A stretch of DNA of 38,368 nucleotides from Sphingobacteriales bacterium (GTDB taxonomy: Bacteria > Bacteroidota > Bacteroidia > Sphingobacteriales > Sphingobacteriaceae), in the NCBI GenBank assembly GCA_013298995.1, contig JAAFJW010000013.1, positions 1 through 38,368 of the forward strand, written 5' to 3'. The notes under the pieces are model-generated. The model saw nothing but the letters and a program-made list of their open reading frames with translations. It did not search any database and was not told the origin of the DNA. Positions 16,379-23,267 of this stretch are shown piece after piece. Position 1 is the stretch's first letter; the number at the start of each line of letters is the position of its first letter. The position numbers and the translations under genes were made by a program.

Positions 16379-16394
16379 TGTTTCACGTGGAACA
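16379..16394 (-). promoter_or_regulatory. parS site 1 (ParB-binding)
   Basis: TGTTTCACGTGGAACA is the reverse complement of TGTTCCACGTGAAACA, a full 16/16 fit to the bacterial parS consensus TGTTNCACGTGAAACA. ParB loads at parS to organise the origin region for segregation. A second, inverted copy is at 16682. The site is 8 bp upstream of the mnmG start codon. Confidence 0.9.
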
Positions 16395-16399
16395 GTTCT

Positions 16400-16453
16400 C
16401 ATCTCGGTCTCCCTTCCCCTTTAATTCCCCCAAAGGGGGAGAAACGGGAGATG
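16400..16453. repeat. G/C-rich palindromic repeat, left copy
   Basis: The element begins CATCTC and ends GAGATG, with an inner hairpin TCCCCC-AAA-GGGGGA (16426-16440). It shares CTCGGTCTCCC (16403-16413) with the inverse of 16664-16674 and the GGGAGATG edge with the inverse of the right copy. It looks like a short dispersed MITE/REP-type repeat. Confidence 0.6.
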
Positions 16454-16650
16454 CCTAAGCGCAGATCTGTTTTGTATTAATGTCTGGTGTAGTCACCACT
16501 TGATTAATTTACTGTCTTTTTATTGCGCTTTATATAATTTAACACCTCTAGTTATTTTGATTGATTTAACTTTTTGTCAATTCAATTATCAAACGAGATA
16601 GAACAGCAAACGGCATAAAACAAAATTTCACATTAAACATCCACGTTGGT

Positions 16651-16680
16651 CATCTCCCCTTCGGGGAGACCGAGAGGGGA
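16651..16680. repeat. G/C-rich palindromic repeat, right copy (inverted)
   Basis: It contains the hairpin TCTCCCC-TTC-GGGGAGA and GGGAGACCGAG (16664-16674), the inverse of 16403-16413. With the left copy and the two parS sites it makes a symmetrical 319-bp arrangement. Confidence 0.6.
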
Positions 16681-16681
16681 T

Positions 16682-16697
16682 TGTTCCACGTGAAACA
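16682..16697 (+). promoter_or_regulatory. parS site 2 (ParB-binding)
   Basis: TGTTCCACGTGAAACA fits TGTTNCACGTGAAACA at every fixed position. It is identical to site 1 but in opposite orientation, 303 bp away, and lies 13 bp beyond the 3' end of the ABC-F gene. Confidence 0.9.
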
Positions 16698-16710
16698 CAT
16701 TACATTTCAC

Positions 16711-18576
16711 TTACCCCTTCGCCATATCCGACAATTCTAACCATCTGTTTGTTTTAATATCTAATTGTTTTTTTAACGCCTCAATATCGGCGGCTAATGC
16801 AATTATGGCCATATTATCTGCAATTGAATTTAATTCTTTTGTTTTTAACGATACCGTGTTTTCTAAATTTTCTATTTCGGTTTCTAAGTTGCTTAACTCT
16901 TTTTGCTCGTTGTACGACATCTTGGGTTTAGCCACATCGGCGGTTTTAGTTGCTGCTGGTTTTTTTGCGTTCTCTTTTTCTATTGCCTTTAATTCTTCCT
17001 GCTCCTCACGGTACGATGAATAGTTGCCATTAAAAATCCGTATTGCGCCCTCGCCCTCCATTACAAAAAGCTGGTCGGTAAGTTTATCTACCAAATACCT
17101 ATCGTGTGATACCAGCACCAAAACACCAGGGTAGGTTTCTAAAAAATCTTCCAAAACGTTTAGCGTATCAATATCTAAATCGTTGGTAGGCTCATCTAAA
17201 ATTAAAAAATTTGGGTTTTTAATCAAAACCTTCATCAAGTGCAAACGCTTTTTTTCGCCACCGCTAAGCATGCTTACAAAACCGTGTTGCTTTTTGGGCG
17301 GAAACAAAAAGTGCGTTAACAGTTGCGATGCGCTTATCATTTTACCATCGCTCATGGTAATAAACTCGGCAATGTTTTTTACTACATCAATAACCCGTTC
17401 GCCCCCTTCAAAACTTAAGCCCGACTGGTGGTAATAACCAAAAACTGTGGTTTCGCCTTTTTTAACCAAGCCCACATCGGGCAATATTTCTTGGGTTATT
17501 AGGTTTAACAAAGTTGATTTGCCTGTTCCATTTTTACCCGTTAAACCAATTTTATCTCCCTTTTTAAATACATATTCAAAGCCATCAATAATTAGCATAT
17601 TGTTAAACGATTTAGAGATGTTATCAATCTCTAAAATTTGCCCACCTTGGCGACTTACTTTAACATCTAATTTTACCGATGTTTTTTCGAACTGGCCTTT
17701 GGTTTTATTCTCTAAATCGTAAAACTGGTCGATACGGGCTTTAGATTTTGTACCACGGGCTTGCGGCATACGGCGCATCCATTCCAATTCTTTTTTAAGT
17801 AAGTTTTTACGCTTTGCCAATACGGTTGCATCTAGTTCTTCTTTTTCGGCTTTCTTTTCTAAATAGTATGCGTACTTGCCACGGTAGCTATAAACCTCGC
17901 CGTTTTCTAGTTCTATAATTTCGTTACAAACGTTATCTAAAAAATACCTATCGTGGGTAACCATTAAAATAGTTTTGCCACCAGTAGTTAAAAAACTCTC
18001 GAGCCACTCAATGGTGTCAATATCTAAATGGTTGGTAGGCTCATCAATTACATAAACTTCGGGTTCGTCAATTAATAGCTTTGCTAGGCTAAGGCGTTTT
18101 TTTTGTCCTCCCGATAGGGTAGATATTTGTTGGTCGAGGTGGTGAATATCTAACCTGCCTAATATCGTTTTAATATTATGTTCGTATTCCCAAGCTTCAA
18201 GGTTGCTTAATTCTTCGGTTAGGCGATTAATTTCATCAACATCGGGGTTTTCGTTTTCCAGCAATTCCTCGTATTCACGTATAATTTGTTGTTGGCGGTT
18301 ATCTAAACTAAAAATAAAATCGCTGATGCTTTGGCCTGGTTCAAATTTTGGGTCTTGTTCCAAATAGCCAAATTTAATTTCTTTGGCTTTTACCACTTTG
18401 CCTTCGGCGGGTTTTATTTTTTCGGCCAATAGTTTTAATAAGGTAGATTTTCCGGCACCATTTACGCCTACCAAAGCCACACGCTGGCCTTGGTTTATGC
18501 CAAAGGTAAGGTTACGGAATAACCACTGGTCGTTAAACGAATGGCCTAATTGTTCTGCTGATACTAATGTGCTCAC
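16711..18576 (-). CDS. ABC-F family ATP-binding protein (Uup-like)
   Basis: Two ABC ATPase domains without membrane segments identify a soluble ABC-F protein, a class that acts on ribosomes. Domain 1 has Walker A GVNGAGKST (about residues 37-45), signature TLSGGQKKR and Walker B VYVIDEPTNHLDID. The linker includes LEWMRRMPQARGTKSKARI. Domain 2 has GKNGTGKST, MLSGGEKKR and FLILDEPTNDLDID. The tail (about 560-615) is a charged coiled coil as in Uup, so Uup-like is favoured over EttA. Length is 621 residues. Translation starts at a GTG that overlaps the previous gene's stop (GTGA), implying coupled translation with the NAD(P)-binding protein gene. Confidence 0.93.
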   Translation of the reverse strand: MSTLVSAEQLGHSFNDQWLFRNLTFGINQGQRVALVGVNGAGKSTLLKLLAEKIKPAEGKVVKAKEIKFGYLEQDPKFEPGQSISDFIFSLDNRQQQIIREYEELLENENPDVDEINRLTEELSNLEAWEYEHNIKTILGRLDIHHLDQQISTLSGGQKKRLSLAKLLIDEPEVYVIDEPTNHLDIDTIEWLESFLTTGGKTILMVTHDRYFLDNVCNEIIELENGEVYSYRGKYAYYLEKKAEKEELDATVLAKRKNLLKKELEWMRRMPQARGTKSKARIDQFYDLENKTKGQFEKTSVKLDVKVSRQGGQILEIDNISKSFNNMLIIDGFEYVFKKGDKIGLTGKNGTGKSTLLNLITQEILPDVGLVKKGETTVFGYYHQSGLSFEGGERVIDVVKNIAEFITMSDGKMISASQLLTHFLFPPKKQHGFVSMLSGGEKKRLHLMKVLIKNPNFLILDEPTNDLDIDTLNVLEDFLETYPGVLVLVSHDRYLVDKLTDQLFVMEGEGAIRIFNGNYSSYREEQEELKAIEKENAKKPAATKTADVAKPKMSYNEQKELSNLETEIENLENTVSLKTKELNSIADNMAIIALAADIEALKKQLDIKTNRWLELSDMAKG

Positions 18577-19229
18577 GCTAAATTTTTTATTTTATCTGAT
18601 GTATAGGTGTGTATGCCGCTTGCGCCAATTAACGATGTTTTTAACATTGCCTGTGCAACGGTTGTGGCTCGTATGCCTCGGTATTTTTTTAAGCTACCAA
18701 TAAATAAAGGCTCTAAAAAAGCAACAATGTTTAAAAATATTTTTTCTATAGGTCTGTTTTCTAAACGCTTACCCAACAAAAAAGATGGCTGATAAATATA
18801 TAAGCCTGTAAGGTGTTGTTTTTTTATTTCATTTTCTACTTCGCCTTTAAGTTTTAGGTATGCGTTGCTTGCGCCAACTTTTGCCCCTATCGAGCTTATT
18901 AAGTGAAATTGCTGTACACCATTTGCCTCGCCTTGTTGTGCAAAAAATAAGGGAATATCGTAATCCACTTTTCGGTAATCGGCGGGTTTAGGTGTTTTGG
19001 CTTTGGTGCTACCAAGGCAACAAAAAATAACATCAGCTTTTATATTGTTTTGGTAGGATTGTGGCGTACAAAAATCAACCACAAATTCTTTTATTTTGGG
19101 GTGTTTTACCGCCGACGCTTTACGGTTAAACAAAATAACCTGCGTATAAGCGGGGTTATCTAACAATAAAGTTAAAAGATGGCTACCCACTAAACCGCTG
19201 GCACCTAAAATAATGGCCGTTTTATTCAT
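18573..19229 (-). CDS. NAD(P)-binding atypical SDR-type protein
   Basis: The 218-residue protein opens with a Rossmann motif TAIILGASGLVGSHLL (GxxGxxG at residues 9-15). It continues with FCCLGSTKAKTPKPADYRKVDYDIP, FHLISSIGAKVGASNAYLKLKGEVE and YIYQPSFLLGKR, the pattern of the HTATIP2-like / atypical SDR group. It carries the Y-x-x-x-K pair in NAYLKLKGE. The substrate is unknown. It is the first gene of a two-gene unit with the ABC-F gene, joined by a 4-base overlap. A TATATTTG motif lies 27 bp upstream of its start. Confidence 0.85.
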   Translation of the reverse strand: MNKTAIILGASGLVGSHLLTLLLDNPAYTQVILFNRKASAVKHPKIKEFVVDFCTPQSYQNNIKADVIFCCLGSTKAKTPKPADYRKVDYDIPLFFAQQGEANGVQQFHLISSIGAKVGASNAYLKLKGEVENEIKKQHLTGLYIYQPSFLLGKRLENRPIEKIFLNIVAFLEPLFIGSLKKYRGIRATTVAQAMLKTSLIGASGIHTYTSDKIKNLA

Positions 19230-19255
19230 TATAAATTTAAAAGGCGCAATTTACA

Positions 19256-19263
19256 CAAATATA
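19256..19263 (-). promoter_or_regulatory. Putative promoter -7 element for the SDR/ABC-F operon
   Basis: On the minus strand this reads TATATTTG, an exact TAnnTTTG match, 27 bp before the ATG at 19229. A -33 element is not obvious. Confidence 0.45.
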
Positions 19264-19413
19264 GTTTGGGATAAGTATTAAAAATTAAACTGAAAGAGGT
19301 AGGCAAAACTAAATCTAGCACCCCTATTAAAAAGAATTTTTTTAATATCACCCTCTGACTAGACTATTTATTGAGCATTAATTAGTGTGGGTTTGTCAGT
19401 TAAGGGGTTTAGC

Positions 19414-19445
19414 AACTTATTCTGTATAATAAGTTTTATTTTTTA
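19414..19445 (+). terminator. Orphan intrinsic-terminator-like hairpin
   Basis: AACTTATT (19414-19421) pairs with AATAAGTT (19428-19435) around a 6-base loop, followed by TTATTTTTT. It is oriented to stop plus-strand transcription, yet no plus-strand gene ends before it. The stem is all weak pairs except one, so efficiency is doubtful. Confidence 0.4.
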
Positions 19446-19748
19446 AATTAGATGGGTTAAATCTTAAACATTTAGATTTTAGTTTTGGCAAACAAATTAG
19501 CCATTAAACTAAATAATTTAGATAGTGTTACATTTATTACTTGAATCCACTTTCTAAAAATTTTAACAACAAAAATGAAATTTAAAGGGCTTTATTTATT
19601 GTTAGAGATTAAAGCCTCTGCGTACCATTAAGAATTATTCTAAATTAGATTATTGCCCCCGCCATAAATAATTTGTTAATAAATTGCGACTTTGTTTTAA
19701 ATCATAAATCTACATTCAGTTTTATGAGAAAGACGATTTTTTAAATAA

Positions 19749-19814
19749 ATGAGCGATATTAAATCAGTTAATTTACCTTCCATTGAGGATTTAACACAGG
19801 CCAGTAAAGCATAA
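19749..19814 (+). CDS. 21-codon ORF directly upstream of nuoF
   Basis: ATG to TAA gives MSDIKSVNLPSIEDLTQASKA. It ends 3 bp before the nuoF start, so ribosomes leaving it could re-initiate at nuoF. I do not recognise the peptide. It may be the leftover N-terminus of a lost upstream nuo gene, or a leader peptide. It may also be chance, though its lack of rare codons and exact placement argue mildly for translation. Confidence 0.35.
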   Translation: MSDIKSVNLPSIEDLTQASKA

Positions 19815-19817
19815 AAT

Positions 19818-21164
19818 ATGGGACGCAAATTATTATTAGAACATATAAACGTACCCGGCATAAACACTTTGGCCGTTTACAAAGAAAAAGGCGGCTACCG
19901 TTCGGTAGAAAAAGCGTTAAAAACAATGAGTACCGATGATGTTGTGGAAGAGGTAAAAAAATCGGGCTTGCGTGGTCGTGGCGGTGCAGGTTTCCCTACC
20001 GGGATGAAGTGGAGCTTTTTAGCCAAACCCGAAGGTGTAGCCCGCTACCTAGTTTGCAATGCCGACGAAAGCGAACCTGGCACTTTTAAAGACCGTTATT
20101 TAATGACGCACATTCCTCACGCTTTAATTGAAGGAATGATTGTAGGTAGCTATGCCTTAGGTGCAAACGTAAGCTACATATATGTACGTGGCGAAATGAT
20201 GCCACAAATAAGAATTTTAGAAAAAGCCATTGCCGAAGCTAAAGCAGCTGGCTATTTGGGTAAAAATATTTTAGGCACAGGTTACGATTTAGAACTTTAT
20301 GTACAGCCCGGCGGCGGAGCATATATTTGTGGCGAAGAAACCGCTTTGTTAGAATCATTGGAAGGTAAACGTGGTAATCCTCGTATAAAACCACCTTTCC
20401 CAGCTATTGCTGGATTGTATGGCTGCCCTACGGTGGTAAATAATGTAGAATCTATTGCTGCCGTTGTGCCCATAATTAACGATGGTGGCGACGAATATGC
20501 CAAAACAGGTATTGGCCGCTCAACAGGTACAAAATTAATTTCGGCATCGGGTAACATCAATAAACCAGGTGTTTACGAAATTGAATTAGGCATAACCGTA
20601 GAAGATTTTATTTATAGTGATGAATATTGTGGCGGCATAGCCAAAGGTAAAAAACTAAAAGCGGTAGTTGCTGGTGGCTCATCAGTTCCAGTATTGCCAG
20701 CTAATTTAATTTTAAATACCGTAAACGGCGAAAAACGTTTAATGAGTTACGAAAGTCTATCTGATGGTGGTTTTGTAAGTGGTACCATGTTAGGTTCGGG
20801 CGGTTTTGTGGTGTACGACGAAGACCAATGTATGGTGCGTAACACGTGGAATTTTGCCCGTTTTTACCACCACGAAAGTTGTGGCCAATGTTCGCCTTGC
20901 CGCGAGGGTACAGGCTGGATGGAAAAAGTGCTTCACCGTTTAGAGTACGGTCACGGCAAAATGAGCGATATGGATTTATTGGTTGATGTATCTAAAAAAA
21001 TAGAAGGCAACACCATTTGCCCATTGGGCGATGCTGCCGCTTGGCCAGTAGCCAGTGCCATACGCCATTTTAGAGAAGAATTTGAGTGGCATGTAAAAGA
21101 ACCTGTTTTAGCTTTAACACAAAATTTTGGGATTGGGAAATATGCAGATGCGTTAGAAAGTTAA
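19818..21164 (+). CDS. nuoF: NADH-quinone oxidoreductase subunit F
   Basis: NuoF is the NADH-oxidising subunit of respiratory complex I; it carries FMN and the N3 [4Fe-4S] cluster on the cytoplasmic arm. The 448-residue length is normal. The FMN/NADH sites are visible as [16 protein letters not shown] (about residues 50-65), [13 protein letters not shown] and [16 protein letters not shown]. The cluster ligands are in [15 protein letters not shown] (about 352-366) and [11 protein letters not shown] (about 400). It is the first nuo gene of the window; nuoA-E do not precede it, and the next nuo gene is separated by about 2.9 kb of accessory DNA. Confidence 0.96.
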   Translation: MGRKLLLEHINVPGINTLAVYKEKGGYRSVEKALKTMSTDDVVEEVKKSGLRGRGGAGFPTGMKWSFLAKPEGVARYLVCNADESEPGTFKDRYLMTHIPHALIEGMIVGSYALGANVSYIYVRGEMMPQIRILEKAIAEAKAAGYLGKNILGTGYDLELYVQPGGGAYICGEETALLESLEGKRGNPRIKPPFPAIAGLYGCPTVVNNVESIAAVVPIINDGGDEYAKTGIGRSTGTKLISASGNINKPGVYEIELGITVEDFIYSDEYCGGIAKGKKLKAVVAGGSSVPVLPANLILNTVNGEKRLMSYESLSDGGFVSGTMLGSGGFVVYDEDQCMVRNTWNFARFYHHESCGQCSPCREGTGWMEKVLHRLEYGHGKMSDMDLLVDVSKKIEGNTICPLGDAAAWPVASAIRHFREEFEWHVKEPVLALTQNFGIGKYADALES

Positions 21165-21198
21165 AATTCAAAAAGGGAATGGGATTTAATATTTTGCA

Positions 21199-21206
21199 TA
21201 AATTTG
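21199..21206 (+). promoter_or_regulatory. TAnnTTTG motif just before the PIN gene
   Basis: TAAATTTG matches the -7 consensus but is only 4 bp before the ATG at 21211, so a transcript from it would be leaderless or nearly so. It may be coincidence. Confidence 0.25.
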
Positions 21207-21210
21207 AAGT

Positions 21211-21681
21211 ATGAACTCCAAAAGATTAACATTATATATTGATACATCGGTAATTGGCGGGTATTTTGACATAGAGTTTGAAAAGGAAACAAAAGATTTG
21301 TTTAACAACCTTGAAAACTCTATGTATGATATAATGTATTCAACAGTAACCGAAAATGAACTTTTAAACGCACCAAAGCAAGTAAAGGAGTTATTAGATA
21401 CCATACCTGCTGGCTTTAAAAAGAAAGTTGAACTTACTGAAGAAGCCGTTTTATTAGCCGATACTTACATTGCCGAAAATGTTATTGGTAAAACTAGTAG
21501 AGACGATTGTTTTCATATAGCGTTAGCTACAATTAATAAAGCAGATATTTTGGTAAGTTGGAATTTCAAACATATTGTAAATGTATTTAGAATTAGAGGT
21601 TACAATGCAGTAAATTTAAAATTAGGCTATACGCAAATAGATATTCGTTCACCAAAAGATATTATAAATTATGGTCAATAA
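21211..21681 (+). CDS. PIN-domain ribonuclease toxin (VapC-like)
   Basis: The 156-residue protein is a PIN nuclease. The first acidic residue is Asp11 in LTLYIDTSVIGGYF. STVTENELLNAP supplies the conserved Glu region (48-50), TSRDDCFHIALATINKADILVSWNFKHIVN supplies Asp98/99, and the final strand has W-N in place of the frequent acidic residue. PIN toxins of this type cut RNA and are kept in check by a small partner. The candidate partner starts inside the 3' end of this gene. It lies 46 bp behind nuoF on the same strand, so it may be read from the nuo promoter. Confidence 0.88.
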   Translation: MNSKRLTLYIDTSVIGGYFDIEFEKETKDLFNNLENSMYDIMYSTVTENELLNAPKQVKELLDTIPAGFKKKVELTEEAVLLADTYIAENVIGKTSRDDCFHIALATINKADILVSWNFKHIVNVFRIRGYNAVNLKLGYTQIDIRSPKDIINYGQ

Positions 21682-21832
21682 TATAATTAAAGAAACTGCA
21701 ATTAAAGATTTTAAAGCTGTACAGTTTATGAGGGAGGTGCGTGATAAAATAAGCAATGATGTTAAGGATATGAATTTTGAGCAAATTAAACGATACTTTG
21801 AAGAACGTAAATTGGAGTTTACCAAGAAATAA
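21671..21832 (+). CDS. Small putative antitoxin of the PIN toxin
   Basis: The 53-residue ORF starts at an ATG that overlaps the PIN gene by 11 bp. It encodes a charged, helical protein: ETAIKDFKAVQFMREVRDKI, then SNDVKDMNFEQIKRYFEERK and LEFTKK. Size, overlap and composition fit a type II antitoxin, and the pattern FMREVRDKISNDVKDMNFEQ resembles small partners of PIN genes that I remember from Bacteroidota. The toxin-first gene order is the reverse of classical vapBC. No DNA-binding domain is evident in so short a protein. Confidence 0.7.
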   Translation: MVNNIIKETAIKDFKAVQFMREVRDKISNDVKDMNFEQIKRYFEERKLEFTKK

Positions 21833-21892
21833 CAAGGCTGATTTTTTTTAATATGCAGTTAATTATAACATTTAGACAATTTTAAAATAACA

Positions 21893-21911
21893 GTATCACA
21901 AAATGTGATAC
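21893..21911. repeat. Palindrome between the PIN module and ORF6N gene
   Basis: GTATCACA-AAA-TGTGATAC forms a perfect 8-bp stem with a 3-base loop. Its core CACA...TGTG is shared with the hairpin at 21966-21994. It may be an operator. Confidence 0.5.
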
Positions 21912-21965
21912 CACCAATACATTTAAGTTTATAGAAAATATAAAAAGTAAAAATTCAAATAACAA

Positions 21966-21994
21966 TTCTAAGGTCACATTTTGTGACCTTAGAA
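21966..21994. repeat. Perfect 13-bp hairpin upstream of the ORF6N gene
   Basis: TTCTAAGGTCACA (21966-21978) pairs perfectly with TGTGACCTTAGAA (21982-21994) around TTT. Thirty bases from 21970 recur with two changes at 22221-22250, at the very end of the ORF6N reading frame. It is not followed by a T run, so an operator or recombination site is more likely than a terminator. Confidence 0.7.
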
Positions 21995-22008
21995 TAAAAA
22001 CACTTTAA

Positions 22009-22248
22009 ATGTTAAATCAAGATATATCCATAATTCCTAATGAGATAATTATTAATAATAAAATTTATCTTTTTAGAGGAGTTAAGGTAATGATGGATGT
22101 AGATTTGGCTGAACTATTTGGTGTTGAAACTAAACGATTGAAAAAGCAAGTTAGAAGAAATATAAATCGTTTCCCTGAACATTTTATGTTTGAGTTAACT
22201 AAAGAAGAAAACGAAGTTCAAAGGTCTCATTTTGCGACCTTAGAATAA
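22009..22248 (+). pseudogene. Truncated ORF6N-domain protein
   Basis: The frame encodes 79 residues that match the start of the ORF6N domain, a DNA-binding module of phage and mobile-element proteins: YLFRGVKVMMDVDLAELFGVETKRLKKQVRRNINRFPEHFMFELTKEE. Full family members continue after the RSHFAT-like segment into LPYAFTEQG-type sequence. Here the frame stops right after RSHFATLE, inside a 30-bp copy of the upstream hairpin (22221-22250). The gene is therefore probably cut by recombination at that repeat. The fragment might still be expressed. Confidence 0.8.
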
Positions 22249-22250
22249 AA
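22221..22250 (+). repeat. Second copy of 30-bp hairpin repeat
   Basis: This stretch matches 21970-21999 at 28 of 30 bases, in direct orientation 251 bp apart. The stem AAGGTC.CA/TG.GACCTT survives with one mismatch. It supplies the last codons and stop of the truncated ORF6N gene. Confidence 0.8.
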
Positions 22251-22262
22251 ATAAAAAACAAA

Positions 22263-23267
22263 ATGAAAATTATCTCTTTTTTTAACCATAAAGGCGGTGT
22301 AGGTAAAACCACGCAGTTGTATAATTTGGCTTGGAGTTTAACTTCAAAAGGAAAGAGGGTGCTTATGGTTGATGCGGATTCGCAATGCAATTTATCAACC
22401 GTGAGTTTAGGCGAAGATGGTTTTGTTGAGCATTATCAAAATCATCCTTTGGATAATATTAAATCTGGTTTGGCGCCAGCATTTGAAGCCAAGCCAACAT
22501 TAATTAAAAGCGTTATTTGCCCTCAAGTACAACAAAATAACAATTTATTCTTACTTCCTGGTTCTTTCGAAATCAGTGAAAACGAAACTCAATTAGGCGT
22601 TGCCATAAACTTTAACCTCACGTTTATGACAATGACCAACCTACCTGGTTCTTTTTATCAATTAATTTCTACTTGTGCCGAAGAATATAATATCGACTAT
22701 GTTTTAATTGATTTAAACCCAGGTTTAAGTGCTATTAACCAAACTTTATTGTTTTCTTCCAACTATTTTATTGTTCCGTGTGGGGTTGATTACTTTTCAA
22801 AGCAAGCCGTAATATCTTTATCTAAAGTGTTACCAATTTGGTGTAAATGGAGCGAGAATGCAAAGGTTCATTTTAAAGAATCTGTATATCCAATGCCAGA
22901 TATTAAGAGTAAATTTTTGGGTTATACCGTAAATAACTTTACAACCAATAAAGGCAAACCAGCAAAAGCTGTGGTCGAAGTAATTGAACAGTTAAACGAA
23001 AATATTTTAAATAAATTAGTTCCCGCTTTAACCAATACTGGCAACTTGGTTTTACAAGATAATTATAAAATTGCAGAAGTTAAAAATTTTAATACGCTTC
23101 AACAAATTTCGCATAAGGTAAATAAACCCGTTTTTTTATTAAACGAAGAGGATACAAAAAACACAGGTATTGTTGCCGAAACCCAAGAAATTAACATTAA
23201 TCAGTTAAAACAAATGTTTAATGATTTTGCCGACTTCGTAATTTTAAAAACCAACAATGGCAACTAA
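22263..23267 (+). CDS. ParA-like P-loop ATPase
   Basis: The 334-residue protein is a ParA/Soj-type (deviant Walker) ATPase. HKGGVGKTT (residues 9-17) is the deviant Walker A with its signature lysine, VLMVDADSQCNLS is the A' motif, and YVLIDLNPGLSAINQ the Walker B region. NYFIVPCGVDYFSKQAVISL is the usual strand following it. There is no DNA-binding N-terminal domain of plasmid ParA and no parB gene beside it. Instead the next gene, overlapping by 11 bp, encodes a HEPN protein. This pairing suggests a toxin-antitoxin or defence module in which the ATPase senses or controls the RNase, rather than DNA partition. Confidence 0.85.
   Translation: MKIISFFNHKGGVGKTTQLYNLAWSLTSKGKRVLMVDADSQCNLSTVSLGEDGFVEHYQNHPLDNIKSGLAPAFEAKPTLIKSVICPQVQQNNNLFLLPGSFEISENETQLGVAINFNLTFMTMTNLPGSFYQLISTCAEEYNIDYVLIDLNPGLSAINQTLLFSSNYFIVPCGVDYFSKQAVISLSKVLPIWCKWSENAKVHFKESVYPMPDIKSKFLGYTVNNFTTNKGKPAKAVVEVIEQLNENILNKLVPALTNTGNLVLQDNYKIAEVKNFNTLQQISHKVNKPVFLLNEEDTKNTGIVAETQEININQLKQMFNDFADFVILKTNNGN

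Larger units (their letters stand above)
16371..16710. other. parS-bearing intergenic region between mnmG and the ABC-F gene
   Basis: The gap holds two parS sites at its edges in inverted orientation (16379-16394 and 16682-16697). Just inside them are two inverted G/C-rich palindromic repeats that share CTCGGTCTCCC. The middle (about 16454-16650) is AT-rich, with no coding frame or recognised RNA. No exact TAnnTTTG motif for mnmG was found. Confidence 0.75.
19230..19748. other. Intergenic region upstream of nuoF, without nuoA-E
   Basis: This stretch is AT-rich and shows no coding frame; no trace of NuoE or other complex I subunits was found by reading the frames. It contains a minus-strand promoter motif (19256-19263) and a hairpin-plus-T-run structure (19414-19445). 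The promoter of the nuo genes must lie here, but no exact TAnnTTTG motif was seen near 19749. Confidence 0.6.

Noticed and set aside
20837-20860. CACGTGGAA in nuoF resembling parS
   Set aside because: Only the core matches; the left half (GCGTAA) does not fit TGTTNC or its inverse, and the bases are coding.
22263-23267. ParA-like gene as the chromosome partition ParA for the parS sites
   Set aside because: No parB follows; it is overlapped by a HEPN gene and lies in an accessory island, so a partition role is unlikely.
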